Source: Oxytricha trifallax (taxonomy: Eukaryota; Ciliophora; Spirotrichea; Sporadotrichida; Oxytrichidae). Taken from it: a stretch of DNA of 64,000 nucleotides. Shown here in pieces: positions 24,996 through 37,108 of the stretch (positions are counted from its first letter, which is position 1; every line of letters starts with the position of its first letter). The notes beneath the pieces were generated by a model that saw nothing but the letters and a program-made list of their open reading frames with translations, was not told where the DNA came from and made no database searches. Both the position numbers and the translations under genes were made by a program. The stretch is taken from NCBI GenBank assembly GCA_000711775.1, contig ARYC01000416.1:62001-126000 (forward strand), read 5' to 3'.

Positions 24996-25573
24996 TTATT
25001 ATAAGATAATCTTAATAATTTTAACTAATCGCAATTATTCAATTTACGAGCTAAGTCTCAAAGATTTTTTTTTGAGTTAACTCGTAAAATTAATGATAAA
25101 TAAATAGGTGACTTTAAGAATAAAAAATCTTGAGGATAAAATCAAATTAGGGAGTTTAAGATAATAAAAATTTTAGTTTGGTCGAGAGTGCCAACGCTGA
25201 GTACTTAGATACCCAAGATACTTGTCAAAATAATTTGAACGATTGACTTGCAAATAGCTTTCATTAGTATTTTAGAAGGTTCATCTAGAATTGAATCTCT
25301 CGAAAGATGCGCGTACAACATTACGCTAGCAGTATTATCAAGACTAAACCCTAATTACCTCCTGGAAGTATTGTTGCTTCCGTGCTTAAAGAGCTGCCCG
25401 CATTGATTTCTTAACCAAGGATCTTGTGAAATTCTCAAATTCGTTAGAGAGAAAACATTATTCATGATTTTTCAAACAATAATGATTAGCAAACTGTATG
25501 ATATACTAGTAATTCTTTTTAAATATTTAGATTTCTAATGTTTGAAAATTGTAAGTAATTTTTCTAATTTATG
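24996..25573 (-). repeat. Right arm of long inverted repeat
   Basis: Inverted counterpart of 15838-16405, with the same conserved blocks on the opposite strand. The outer ends fade out around 15830 and 25580, which I take as the approximate element limits. Confidence 0.85.
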
Positions 25574-25699
25574 CAAAATAGCTAACAAATTTTCTATTGT
25601 AAAATTATTAACAGATCAATAATTATTGGGTTTGCAACTATATTTGTAAGTTTAATCATTATTATTAGTAAAATGAATCTTAATTTAGAAATAAATTAA

Positions 25700-27166
25700 A
25701 AAGAATTATTGACTTATGGTGGATCTAAGGTTAACACAATAATGCACGAAATTGACATACTTAGACCACACATCCTTTAAATACTAGAGGTTTATGACAA
25801 AAAGTAGCTTTAAGTATCAAAATTTATCATTTATTCAGATACCTCAGGAGCTCAAACAATAGATCTATAGAGTTGAGTACGATCTAAATAAGATTATTTT
25901 AGAAAGTATACTGCCTCTGTCTTGCACTAAATAGGAACAAATACTCTCTTCCTTTACACAAAGGAATCAACATAGATAGTCAATTTTCTCTACTAAACGG
26001 GAAAATTTAGATACTTGATAAAGAAAACAGCTAACTTCAACATTTGGAAGACTATTCAGGACCTCACTTGGCTAAAAACGACATACTAAATAGTCACTCT
26101 TATTTCCTAAAGGTCAACTCAAATGACGTCACAGATCAGTATGATAGGTAATACAAAAAAAAAGAAGAACAGATTCTGATCAGAAACTAAGAAGAAAAAT
26201 TTTAATTACCAATTATCAATATAGTATAAGCTCTAGACTTTAACATCACAGAGGTCAACCCAACTATCATGCTTCATCACAATGATGTTCTAGAATAAAC
26301 CAAAATTAACATGGAAAGACACTATATTTAATTAATGAGCATAGTGAACAAATAAACCATCCTAAATACCCATGGCCTACAACCCAAAAAGCTAGTTTAG
26401 ATATAATAATAGAACTCTAATGCATCCTTCGATTATATACTAATAGAAACACCTAAATGGAAATAGTCCATATCGATTAACTAACAACCAGGATATAAAG
26501 AAGCTACTTTGCAAATTATTCAAGATAAAATTACATAAACAATGCTTCGTTTAACCAACCTAAACTGAGTTTCTTAGAATATGTTATAGATGAACCAGGA
26601 AAATCAATAAGAAGTGTATCCTAAGTAAGGGATGTTTTTTCCAAGGAATTTGATGATATCCCATCTTATATGAAAATAGGCTTAAACAATTACAAAAATC
26701 CTGCGCTCAGCTATAAAAACAAAATTGTTCCAAAAATACTCTAAACCAATGACACCCTCCAATAAGAGGCATGTATTATGGTCGCACACTTTTCCGCCTA
26801 GAAAGGTAAATCTAACTTCCCCAAGTTAGTTAAAAAATGGGTAGACAAACTTTCAGCAATTCTAGGAATCACAGTATTCTTATCCACTGTTCATTCAGAT
26901 GTAGATATTAGAAACATACTCAACAATATTAAAAACCTATAGAACAGAAAGTAAATTGACCCACAAGACATAATAGTCACCCTTCTAGATTTTATTGACG
27001 AACTTAAGATAGGGTTAGGGGTTAGAATCCCTAAATATAAACACTGATGTATAAAACTCTCAGAAAAGCAAAAATAGCATTTCTTGACTTTAAAACTATA
27101 CACGAGAACTTGACTACATAACGAACTTGGAAGGGGAGGGAATTCTATTACGAAGGCATAAGATGA
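25700..27166 (+). CDS. Coding-like region, frame-broken, unidentified
   Basis: Successive plus-strand TGA-bounded frames join into a protein-like reading: 25877-26178; 26164-26568, after a frame change at an A9 run (26155-26163); 26568-27047; and 27059-27166. Typical pieces are FRYLIKKTANFNIWKTI, EVNPTIMLHHNDVLEQ, VAHFSAQKGKSNFPKLVKKW and DIRNILNNIKNL. Gln is coded by TAA/TAG at many places. The longest piece is 159 codons, only marginally beyond chance in this composition, but the residue mix looks real. It could be several MDSs or a degraded gene. No family recognised. Confidence 0.35.
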
Positions 27167-27417
27167 TTGCGAACAATAAGAAGAACCAAGCAAAATTTAA
27201 TTGAAAAGGGCTTGACCCTTATTTATTATCATATATTTAAGATCGGGGCTCCCCAGAGACCTCAATGTGATCATATTATTATTATATTGATAAAATGGAT
27301 TTAATTTTTAAAAAATAGAATAACATTAAATCCTATTACTTAGCATGTACAATATACACCAGTTTGATAATTATGATAAATTAAAAGAAAAAGAAGAGGG
27401 TTTGATTATTTGATTGA

Positions 27418-27720
27418 ATTATTAAGATCTTTAATGTCGACTCTGATGGAGCCAAGCAAGTGCAATCAAAAGAAATATAAACAAGTAAAAACAACTTTTT
27501 GAATGATTTTTATTAAGAGGTCTAGTCTGGTGAGATAGAGGAACCAAAAGCTAGTCTTCGCATTTCAGCTCGAAGACAAGTAGAAGTAGAAGTTATGCTT
27601 AATATGCTGCTAATCGTAAATATTGATTGGAAAGGTGAAACTATTTTTGTTAAGATTTTGATTTTTTTAATTTTTAATAAGAATCTCAGATTGTAAAAAA
27701 ATAGTATGTATATTATCTTT
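27418..27720 (+). CDS. Coding-like island, unidentified
   Basis: An open frame after a TGA at about 27415 with normal composition over ~75 codons, including SDGAKQVQSKEIQTSKNNF and EEPKASLRISARRQVEVEV. It then fades into AT-rich sequence. A candidate MDS; no start, stop or homology can be fixed. Confidence 0.25.
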
Positions 27721-28321
27721 ATGAATTTTAAATTTAAAAGGAATCCTTATAGAATAATTTCACACCGTTCTTTAAGTGAAGTTATATTCACGCTTTAAAG
27801 TCTTAAATCAGGGAACCTGCACTCAAATTATCACATTTAAAATAAACAAATTTATAATCCTGATTATTTTATTATGAATTTAAAGATATAGCATTATACA
27901 ATAGATTAATACAAACAACTGTTTATTTTAATACAATCGAAAATATCAAATCTATAAATCAAATGAAAAGCTTGAAAGTTCTGTAAGTTTAGCAGTTTAT
28001 TTATTAATCTTTCCAAGAAGAGTAAAAGAGGCATATTCTTAAATCGATTCTAGATTAGGTAAATTCCCAATATTCTGCTAGTAAGTTTATCTTATAAAAT
28101 TACTCATTAGTGGGTATGATCATCAAGAATCACTAAGATATGTGATATCTAAATTATTGTAGAAATAATCCAAATGCTTAATTGATAAATTATGTTTAAC
28201 ATATCATTTTCGATATATTTTAATATTCTGATCTTTCTAATTAAAAGGAACTTTAATTTATTTAACATATATATTATTAATAAATGCTAATTATAAAAAT
28301 GAATAGATATTTAGCATTAAT

Positions 28322-28328
28322 AGATATA

Positions 28329-28361
<33 letters not shown>

Positions 28362-28362
28362 T
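28322..28362. repeat. (TA)n/(AAT)n microsatellite at the LINE 3' side
   Basis: A run of TA then AAT repeats about 40 bp beyond the stop of the minus-strand reverse transcriptase. On the coding strand it follows the 3' end as (ATT)n(TA)n, the kind of simple-repeat tail some LINEs use instead of poly(A). Confidence 0.7.
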
Positions 28363-28397
28363 AACTCGCATCGAGGGTACAAGACCCCCTGAGCATA

Positions 28398-29927
28398 TCA
28401 TTATGAAGGGACTGAGTCCCTTTTTGTTGTCAGGTCTTGGTATGTTTACCAAAGATGACTTTTGATCCTAGTTTCGGAAGCTTTAAGTTTGTTTTTAATA
28501 AATCTTAATTGTTCTTGGCATGTCTCCATTGTCTCATGGTATTCGTTATCGTCTTCGTGCAAGAGTTCTTCTCTCTCTTTCATGAGTTAGATAAGTTCTC
28601 GTATCGTGGCAGAAACTTCATCTCGAAAAGTAGGTAGATGATGGGTATAGCAAAGTCTTGTTTATATGGCTTTGCAAACTGAACATCTGAAGTTTTTTCC
28701 AAAGAACTTGGGGCCGATTTGTAGGGCCACTGCTAGTGTGTTAGGAATGTATTTTAGGGGAAGTTTTAGGAAGTATTCTTACCTAGATATATGGTGATCG
28801 TTTTGACCAATTCCCGCGTACATTTGAAGATTCGAAAGAATCCTCTGCATCTTTTCTATCGCTAGTCTTTCTAAGTTTTAGAACTAGTAGTTTTAGATTT
28901 CTTCTATTTTGTATTTCGATCCAACCTTGTGAGCTATGTAGAGTTCCATATTGAAGGGGGAGGAATCAAAGGTCCTCAGTTAGTTACTGAAGAACATTTT
29001 GAGGATTGGATCGACCTTTATAGTGAAGCTGACAAGTTTTCTTTTAAGGATGTCAATTACTTTGAAGAAGTCTTCATTCTTGAGTGTTAGTAAGAGTGGG
29101 CAGAGTTTGAATTAGAATTTAGAGTAAATGTATTGTTGGTAGATTCTACAATAGAGGGCTTAGTCGCCTTTAAAGAGTCTTATATAGGTGTTTCTGAGTT
29201 CATCCTGAATTTCCTTGAGTAAAGATTGGAAGTTTTTGACAGGGTCTTTGTGAATCTCAACTCCTAAGTATTTGAAGTGTGTTTGAGCTTTAAGGTCAAA
29301 TTCGAACTAGCCTTTGTTGATTTCAGCACATTTAGCATCGTTGATAATGAGCCCAAATGAAAAGAGATGTTCTCTTAGCTGTTATTTTATGAGAGGAATG
29401 TCGTGATCTGTTTGGAATATGATGACCATGTCATCAGCATAGATCTTAATGTGTTTAAGTATAGGAAAGTTGTACTTAATCTCAAAAATTTTAAGGGCAG
29501 TATCTAGTACTAGAACGAAAAAGAGTGGCGAAAGTTTTCCACCTTAAGGAGTACCCCTGGAAATTTTTATCTTAGTTCTTTTCCACCAGAGGTAGTAAGG
29601 TTGGATTAGGTGAGATCCAAGAATGACCATCTTGTCTAATCTAGTAGGGTTAGTGTTTTACCTAAGGGCTTAGATATTTTCGTTGCCAGTGATCGGTATA
29701 CTATTCTGTTCTAGAAGTAGGTCGGTATATTATTCTGAAGATAGGTCTGGTTACTAAATAGGAGGCTACTAGGTAGTATGGATCTACGATGGGTCCGGTG
29801 ACTCCAATGTATTGGGATTCTGAGAGCCAACCTCAGAGATTTCAGATTGAAGAACTGACTTCAGCCAGTTGGGTTCAACCTCCGGAATAAGTATAGGAGA
29901 CAAATCTAGCAAATTTTGCGCTTCCAT
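28398..29927 (-). CDS. LINE-type reverse transcriptase (5'-truncated or rearranged)
   Basis: One uninterrupted frame of 509 codons from ATG 29927 to TGA 28398-28400, with many TAA/TAG codons as Gln. Reverse-transcriptase motifs occur in order: SRGTPQGGKLSPLFF (motif B, about residue 135), then IYADDMVIIF (motif C with the catalytic Asp pair, about residue 170), then the FKYLGVEI motif. A late CSVCKAIQTRLCYTHH segment resembles the C-terminal zinc knuckle of LINE ORF2. The upstream motif A Asp (FDxx region) and any endonuclease domain are absent. The first ~100 residues are a Pro/Gln/Ser-rich stretch not typical of RT. The frame is surprisingly clean for a truncated copy, so recent insertion or an unusual short ORF are both possible. 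Confidence 0.85.
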
Positions 29928-31964
29928 GACAGAGTAGGCACTCTGATATTAAATTTAGAAGTTTTGTGACAAAAAGCCTCGTGCCATCTATTAACTTTTT
30001 AATTTAATAATTTATAGATATATATTTTAAAAAGATTGTTTAAAATAAAATTTAAATGTTAATTTAAATATCTTTGGAATTTTATTTAGATATTGAGCAA
30101 GAAATTTTGTGAATAAAATTTTAATGCTTTTCCCAACTATTAATACGTATCAGATATTTTGCTTAATATTACATTAAAATATATAAATAAACAGAATTTA
30201 AATATAATAAATAGGTAAAATATTTTTAACAATTAAAAGTACAATTATTATATTAAAAAGATGCTACTTGTGTGGTCAAATTTTACAATAAATTATCTCA
30301 ATAAACTGAATTAACCAAGTAGCGTGATGCCAAATATGGCAACTATGTAATTATTGATTAAATTGCATTAAAAGTGGAGTAATTTTGATAATAATAAGTA
30401 TAAACTTGAATAGAATATAATAAAATATATTAATGAATAAATGAAAACTAAACTTAAGGGCTATGCCCAATTAAATGGTCTTTTGCCTCGAAGACAATAA
30501 AATTATAGTAATATGCTGAGTAAATTCTACTACTTTTAAAAAATATAAATCAATCATGTCAATAATGGAAAGTATCTACTAATTCTAATGATGATATATA
30601 AACAACAACTTTCATAATTAGAAATTATTTTAATAGATTTTAATGTAAAATTAGTAAAATTAATTCAATTAACATTATAAAATAATTTTGCAGGAAAAAA
30701 TTAAAGATTTATATTGAAATTGCCAATCATTTATCATGCCTATAGAGGTACTATAATCTTTGTCATAAATTTTATTCAGATCTTCCTGAAATTAAACATT
30801 TATTATTGCAAAAAGAAGTAGAAGTAATGACAGATGCTTCACTCAAAATCAATCTATGTTGCTTCAATGGTAATTAAAGCAGATCATAGCTTGCATAGGA
30901 ATCTTATTATTATTATTAATTCATTTATGATAATAATTATAAAAACTGATAAAAATTTTAAATTAGAAAATACTTAAATTTTGTGAACACTTAATGGCTA
31001 CTTTTATGCAAATTATAATACATAACCTCAAATAAGATATTATAACTATCTTAATCCACTTAAGAATTGAATTCTATTATTAAAGATTAAAGTCTACATG
31101 TTTTATCATATGATCGCTTAATATTACAGTTTAAATACAGATTTTATTTTAAATATGCTCATACAAACTCATAATCGATATTTCAGCTATATTATTTATA
31201 GTTGAGCTTATTTTTGAAATTAAACAGAAAATCACAATGAATAAAAAATTTAAGGTAGATCTCAAAATGATTATAATAAAAATATCAAAATTTTAGTTTA
31301 AATCGTCGATAAATGGAATAATACTTATTAATAGTTAAATAATAATATTTATTTGAAGAGATTTTGAAAATAATAGCTTAGTGATCTCAACTCAGTACTA
31401 ATGAGAAAAACAGTGTAAAGGTTAAATAATAACGAATCAATGTTGAGTTGAGATACTCTCAGTTTTATAAACATCAAATTATTAGTTAGAGTATGTGAAT
31501 TTAGAGATTTTACTATGCAAAAATTAAAATAAAATTTGATTCATAAATTTTATCACATAAATGGAAAATATAAATGTGAGTTTTACAAAATAAAATTAAT
31601 TACAAGTGCTTAAATTTGTGAAAATGATGCACACCCATAATTATAATATATTACTTTGATAAATTATAATCTGTTAACTTTGATAAAATTAGAATTAATT
31701 AAGTGATTGATATTTAGAATAAAATAAAAATGCTCCTTAAAATTTAAAATGATTATTTCATAAAAATATATAAAGAAATGATAGAAGTTGAGAGTAAAAT
31801 ATTTGATTGCCTAGCAGATTAATATATTTTAGAGTTCAAACTTTATTGAAATTTATAACAGTTTAAATATTGAATTACTTTTATCATATTATTTAATTAA
31901 AAATAAGAATTAATATTTAAAAGAGCGATCTCAAATTAATTTTAAAATATCAATATTAAATAAA
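29928..31964. other. AT-rich DNA, nothing recognised
   Basis: AT-rich sequence with no convincing frame or repeat after the LINE 5' side. Confidence 0.45.
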
Positions 31965-32610
31965 TCCATAAATTTGATAGTAGTGTATTTCAAAATTAGG
32001 AGCGTGGTAATCGTGATTCATGAATTAGAATAATGAAGGGCAGAAAACTTTTCAGAATTGGTTTTCACTGGTATCACCTACCTCTTAATCTAGATGCAAT
32101 CAGGCCGATTTTATTAATTTCAGGCACTGAACTGCGGAAGTAAGCATCTACCGAGACTCGCATTTAAGAAATTATTCGTTTCTACCGTTTATAAGGACCT
32201 AATCCCTGTTCAGTCAAAGTTGTCGCTTTATACGAGGAGAAGATAATATCTTATCGTTAGCTTCTTTTGTTTCGTCAATTCACTATTAATTGCTGAATAT
32301 CACTTTTATTTGCTCTTGTTTACCTAGAAAAATAAACCCAAGCCAAGTTGTTCATCTAAGCAAGGAAATCAAACTAAATTCAAGTTGCTCATTTATGCAA
32401 GGAAGTTGTTCTGTGCATACCACTTAAAGAATGTAGAAACTCATCGGTTGAATCAAGCTACAGAATCATTATGTGTTAGACTGGCAACCTTATCCCTACT
32501 CTAAGAAGGCAGTATTGTAGTAGAAAGCTCGATTAGAAGCGTAGTAAACTCAGACCCTTATTCCCTCACTATTTAGCTTTAACTTTCTAATTTAGTTTAG
32601 AATTAATAAT
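31965..32610 (+). repeat. Dispersed ~0.6-kb repeat, copy 2
   Basis: Diverged relative of 7625-8260 in the same orientation. The shared 3' region has GTAGTAGAAAGCTC then GATTAGAA, and ends in ACTTTCTAATTTA. More AT-rich than copy 1 and with many substitutions, so this copy is probably older. No coding frame or terminal repeats seen. Confidence 0.55.
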
Positions 32611-33454
32611 ATTTTAGTTTTATTCCATTTAGTTATATTTATGGTAAATAAACTTTATTTTAGATTTATTCATAGTCTAAATCAAAAAACCATTCTCAAC
32701 TCCTGTCAATAAAATCATCACTTTCAAAGTAATCTAGAATTATCTTGATCCTTCAACTACAGCATTTGAAAAACGTTTCGATTGACTTTATTAGATATTT
32801 AATATGAAATTTGGAAGAATCTATCTTTAATCTATAAAGATTTTGAGGATGTGTTTAGAGAATTTTGATTCATGATTTATGAAAAGAACCCAATTCATTT
32901 ATAAGATAGAACAATTTCTAATACTTTTTAGAATCAGATTAAATTAATTATAAGGATATTTTGTTTCCTAATTTTTATATTAGAAGATGAGGAAAGCTGA
33001 AAGGCTTCTACTGGAGTAAGGGAAAAATTTTAATTAATTTTGAATATCTTGAATTGTAATTAATATCTGTTCAAAGACCAAGTCAAACAAGAAAGAACAA
33101 CAACCAGCAAATGCCCTTTTGTTTTGTATTAATGGTAAATGTGGCATTATCGTCCTATTTAGCAGTGCACATTTTATTATTGGTTCTGCAAAAAAAGAGC
33201 ATTTAAGTTTCACATTTACTAATATCATCATTATCTTCAACGACTTCTACTATTTAACATGTATTTTATATAATTTACTTAAAAAAATTATTTATTAGAG
33301 CGAGTTGGATAAAATTCCTTGACCTCTAGTTTTATAGTTAGCTCTTTTTATCATGATTTTGATTTATTATTGATATTTGAAGCAGCTTTAAAGTAATCAT
33401 GTAAGTGATTTTTAAATTAATTTTTCTATTATTTCTTAACGATGATTAAATATT

Positions 33455-33905
33455 TCCTATATAATTATTATTATTATTAAAAAGTATAAATGATTTGGGA
33501 AAATTAATTATAATTAAATTAAAAACAGAATTAAATTCATTGCAGTTAAAGTTGTCTAAATATGAAAATTTTAGGCTTTTTCTATAGAGAATCTAAAAAT
33601 ATCTGAACTGTGTTATTGGCTGTACTATTTTATCGTATCGTATGAGCGTGATAACTCCAATTTAATTGAACGCTCAAACTCAGTAAATTATGCCATCCAA
33701 TTAAAGTGGATTTATTTCGCTTATACGATAAATAAAATAGTACAGCCAATAACAAAGTCTATATATTTTTAAATCTCTATAGAACAAGCTCAATATCTTC
33801 ATATTTTTTCAATTTTAACTGCCACGAAATTAATTAATTTTTAATTTAATTATAATTTATAACCCCAAATCAGTCATATTTTAAAATAATAATAATTATA
33901 TTTAA
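33455..33905. repeat. Fold-back element with conserved core
   Basis: An imperfect inverted repeat centred near 33680 with arms of about 200 bp. The best-matching part (33612-33638 against 33723-33753) begins GTTATTGGCTGTACTATTTT. The outer arms match with indels, e.g. GATTTGGG and GCAGTTAAA on one side and their complements on the other. No coding capacity; a MITE-like germline repeat. Confidence 0.8.
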
Positions 33906-34789
33906 TTTAGCTTTGTGATAACAATAATCATATATCAAGCATTTAAATAATTATAACAAGTTAATAGTTAGTAAAAGTTATGCTTGGCAAAACATAAATA
34001 TTTTCAAAGATTGAATACAAATTTTGATACAATTTTAAAAATTCTTTAAACATATTGTTTCTTTTTAAAAATCAAAATTTAAATTCATATCAGAAATTGA
34101 GATAAAACTTTTAAATTAATGATTAATAACTCAATTTATTTATTAAAATGAGGTATATTCAGATTAAATTATTCATATTGAGTGAGAATAAAATTTGTAT
34201 ACTCTTATAACTCTAATTGAGAATATGTTTAATCAATAATATTATATGTTGGCAATAATAGCATTTATAATTTTCTCACCAAAAAAGCATTTTGCTTATA
34301 AAATCCATGGTTGTGAGTATGTTCATTAATTTATTGCTATAGAAAATATAATAATATTATACAGAATTTGTTCTTATTTTAAGATATCAAATTTTGTATT
34401 AATAATTATTATTTCTTGGTTTGTTCATGGTAACTTACATAATTTGTATTAATTTTAATTAATTTTAAATAAATCATAGTAACTTAGAACCTGCTAATCT
34501 GTTAACTATGGAGGTTAGGAGTAAAAAAAACGATTAATTATAAGTTAAATTAATATTGGCATAAATTTATTAATATGTAGGCTATATAAACCACTTAGAG
34601 TCAAAAAACCCCAAAACCCCTTAATGAGGTTTATAAGTGCTTTGATTTGTATGTGTATAATTGGGATCTTATTGGGGTTAGTAGACAAAATGAAGATTTT
34701 ATGTTAATTTAATGATTATTTAATGAATATTAGCTTGCTTAATTTAAACAAATTTTATCTGTTTATCTTTATGGTTTATCTTGAATCTA

Positions 34790-36862
34790 GCTCTATGTAG
34801 TGGTTCATGTATGTCTTCTAATGATTATCTTGGATAAGCTAGAGCTCTTACAATTATTATCTCTACAAGCTTCTTAATTCATTGCAGACTTCTTCCTGTT
34901 ATATATGTTTAGAAGCCAAACTTATTGATTATTTCTCGTGCTTTGTTCCAAAGTAAGACATACTTTCCATATTGCACTCTAAGATTATTGCAGCTACCGC
35001 TCAAGCATCCCACTAAACAGAGCCATTAGTCCACTTCTCTCTTATTGTAAAGTATCCTGGTGTGCCAAGTACCTTAGCCAAAGTTACTATCTCTTATCTT
35101 ATCGCTCTATTGAAATCAATGCTACTATATCTAATGGACATAGATTTATCGTTACATTTTCAGGCTTTAAATCTCAATGCCCATAACCAAGTTCATGGAG
35201 CTCTTATACACCCTTAATCATTTCTGACAGTATTTCATTTAAATCTTTTGGGCATCTATTTTGATAGAGATACTCTCTCAAAGTCATTTCAAAATTTTTC
35301 AGTCTTAATGCAACAAAACCATGCCCAAGAATAACTCCATCGAATCTAAGTAAGATTTTAAACTATTTTTTCTAAGCCTCTCTCAGGATTATTTATTCAT
35401 TTGCAAATTCATTATGATACTGCTCGTTTTTAATGAGATACTTGAAAGGATATACTTTGTAAGCAAACTCATCAACCATTATAAGTTTAACCTTGTTTGA
35501 CATGCCAAAATGCAAGTAGTTTTCATTACAGCTGTCAATATCAGTTGCATTCAATGCAGGTATATACATAGCTCTTTCTTAAAGACATGCTATAAGAGTA
35601 CCGTTTGCTGGCTCATTCATTGATTCAAAAAGCTTCAGTCTCTTGAGTGTCTCTACCTGTTATCTTTATGACTCAAGAGAGTTATTTTTTCTTTTAACAA
35701 GTATAAGCTTTAAAGTTTCTTCATCTTTAATCAGGAATTCGCTTAAGTGTTGCTTTTGCATATGCCTCTTTACTTTGGCTGAATGAGTGAGTATAAGACT
35801 TCATGCATGTTGTACACTAATACCTACCATCCACTTTATCAAACTTAAAGTAGATCTTAGCTCTACTAAAGTGAATCTCTTTGATGTGACTCTTCAAGCT
35901 AGACTCAGCTGGGAAAAAAATTTAGCAGTCTTCACATTAAAATGTTTTAATTTTTTCTATTGGTTGCTGTCCCTTTTCTTCCTCAATCAATTCAACTTAT
36001 GCTTAAACTCCAACCTCTACACACTATTTCTTGTTTTAAACTTCAATGAAAGACCTCTGCTTCAAACTCTAGAGCTCTTAGCTCAACCTCCTTTTCAATA
36101 TAAATCAATAAGAACCATGACTTTTTGCATTTTTCAAATTATATATAGTTTAAGCTAATATATCTAAAACTTTGTGATTAGTTATACTTAATCTATAAAT
36201 CTACTAATCTTAATATAAAATTAATATAATTATTTAGTATAGGCGTCGGCAAATTTTAAAATTTGACGACGGTTGCTGGTAATTTCATTATTTTAAATAA
36301 CATATTAAAAACTTATCTATCAGTTTAAAGTAAATTTAGGATTCAAAATCCCTTTTAACTATTAGAAATCCTTATAAATCTATATAAATCTATGTTGAAT
36401 TTTGAAAACTAAAAATAGAATAAAACTAAGTTAAAACTTCCGTAAAAATATTATTTTAGAATATCTAAAGGGTGCTTTTGTAATTCCTTAAAGATAAGTA
36501 TAAATCTAAAAGGATTTACAGATATCAATATGTTTTTGAATCATGAATTTAAGTTTAATTAATTTATTAATTCATGTATTAAATTAAATAATTTAAAAAT
36601 CGCCAGCAACCGTCGCAAATTTTAAAATTTGCCGACGCCAAGAATAATGGACTTTTTATATAAAAAACATAAATTTATCACTAAAGGATTTGAACAAGAT
36701 TGAATTTAATATATTATTTAAATTAATTTTAATTATATAAATAAATAAAAATGCCAATGATAATGGCTTTAATTGATTACCTCTGGTTTCTTGAGGGCCC
36801 AAAATGAGCTATGATTATCCTAATCCAAAAGAAACTGCCATACTATTTAAGTTAGCCGGCAT
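34790..36862 (-). pseudogene. TBE 57-kDa zinc-finger/kinase gene, copy C (interrupted)
   Basis: The conserved start context (ATG 36862, MPANLN) is followed after ~60 bp by about 640 bp of unrelated AT-rich sequence containing the inverted-repeat element 36242-36639. Homology to the TBE gene resumes near 36150. The kinase catalytic loop near 35180 reads GYGH-TGA-DLKPENV, so the Arg codon AGA of HRD has become TGA. Further indels break the frame. Confidence 0.8.
36242..36639. repeat. MITE-like inverted-repeat element inside TBE copy C
   Basis: Terminal inverted repeats of ~38 bp, GGCGTCGGCAAATTTTAAAA at 36242 and its complement ending at 36639, differing by about one indel. The outer 28 bp of each end is itself palindromic (half-site CGTCGGCAAATTTT). 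The interior is AT-rich and non-coding. No target duplication could be assigned with confidence. Confidence 0.85.
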
Positions 36863-37108
36863 GTTTAAATTCAAATTTTCATTTCTATTATTAAGCTCTA
36901 ATAATTTTTCTAGTTATTGTAACTCTGTATAGGAATTGATACTGCAGCAAAAATAACTGTTTTTCAGGTGTTAAAGATCATATTTATGATTAGTTTATAA
37001 CTATTATTTTTCTAATTTCATGCTTAATAATTCTGATTTTGTACCAACCAAGTATAAATTGGGTTGGTACTGGTACCAATTAGATTTTGAACCATTTTTG
37101 AACTTTTC

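Larger units (their letters stand above)
15838..25573. mobile_element. Divergent TBE-like transposon with ~570-bp inverted repeats, nested
   Basis: Imperfect inverted repeats of roughly 570 bp (15838-16405 and 24996-25573) enclose a three-gene unit. The genes are a zinc-finger/kinase gene (minus, 20632-22041), a 22-kDa homologue (plus, about 22580-23231) and a DDE transposase (minus, 23430 to about 24340). Gene order and strands are identical to TBE, and the 22-kDa and transposase products align with their TBE counterparts at clear but low similarity. The ends lack C4A4 telomere sequence. TBE copy B (16414-20506) lies immediately inside the left arm and a fold-back element (24385-24945) immediately inside the right arm. 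Without these insertions the unit would be about 5 kb. All three genes carry frameshifts. The alternative is chance adjacency of unrelated repeats to an element without long TIRs; I judge that less likely. Confidence 0.7.

Noticed and set aside
26891..27193. 100-codon minus-strand frame
   Set aside because: Antisense to the better plus-strand coding-like region; Ser/Leu/Phe-rich shadow.
35787..36158. 123-codon plus-strand frame inside TBE copy C
   Set aside because: Antisense of the zinc-finger/kinase gene homologous to copies A and B.
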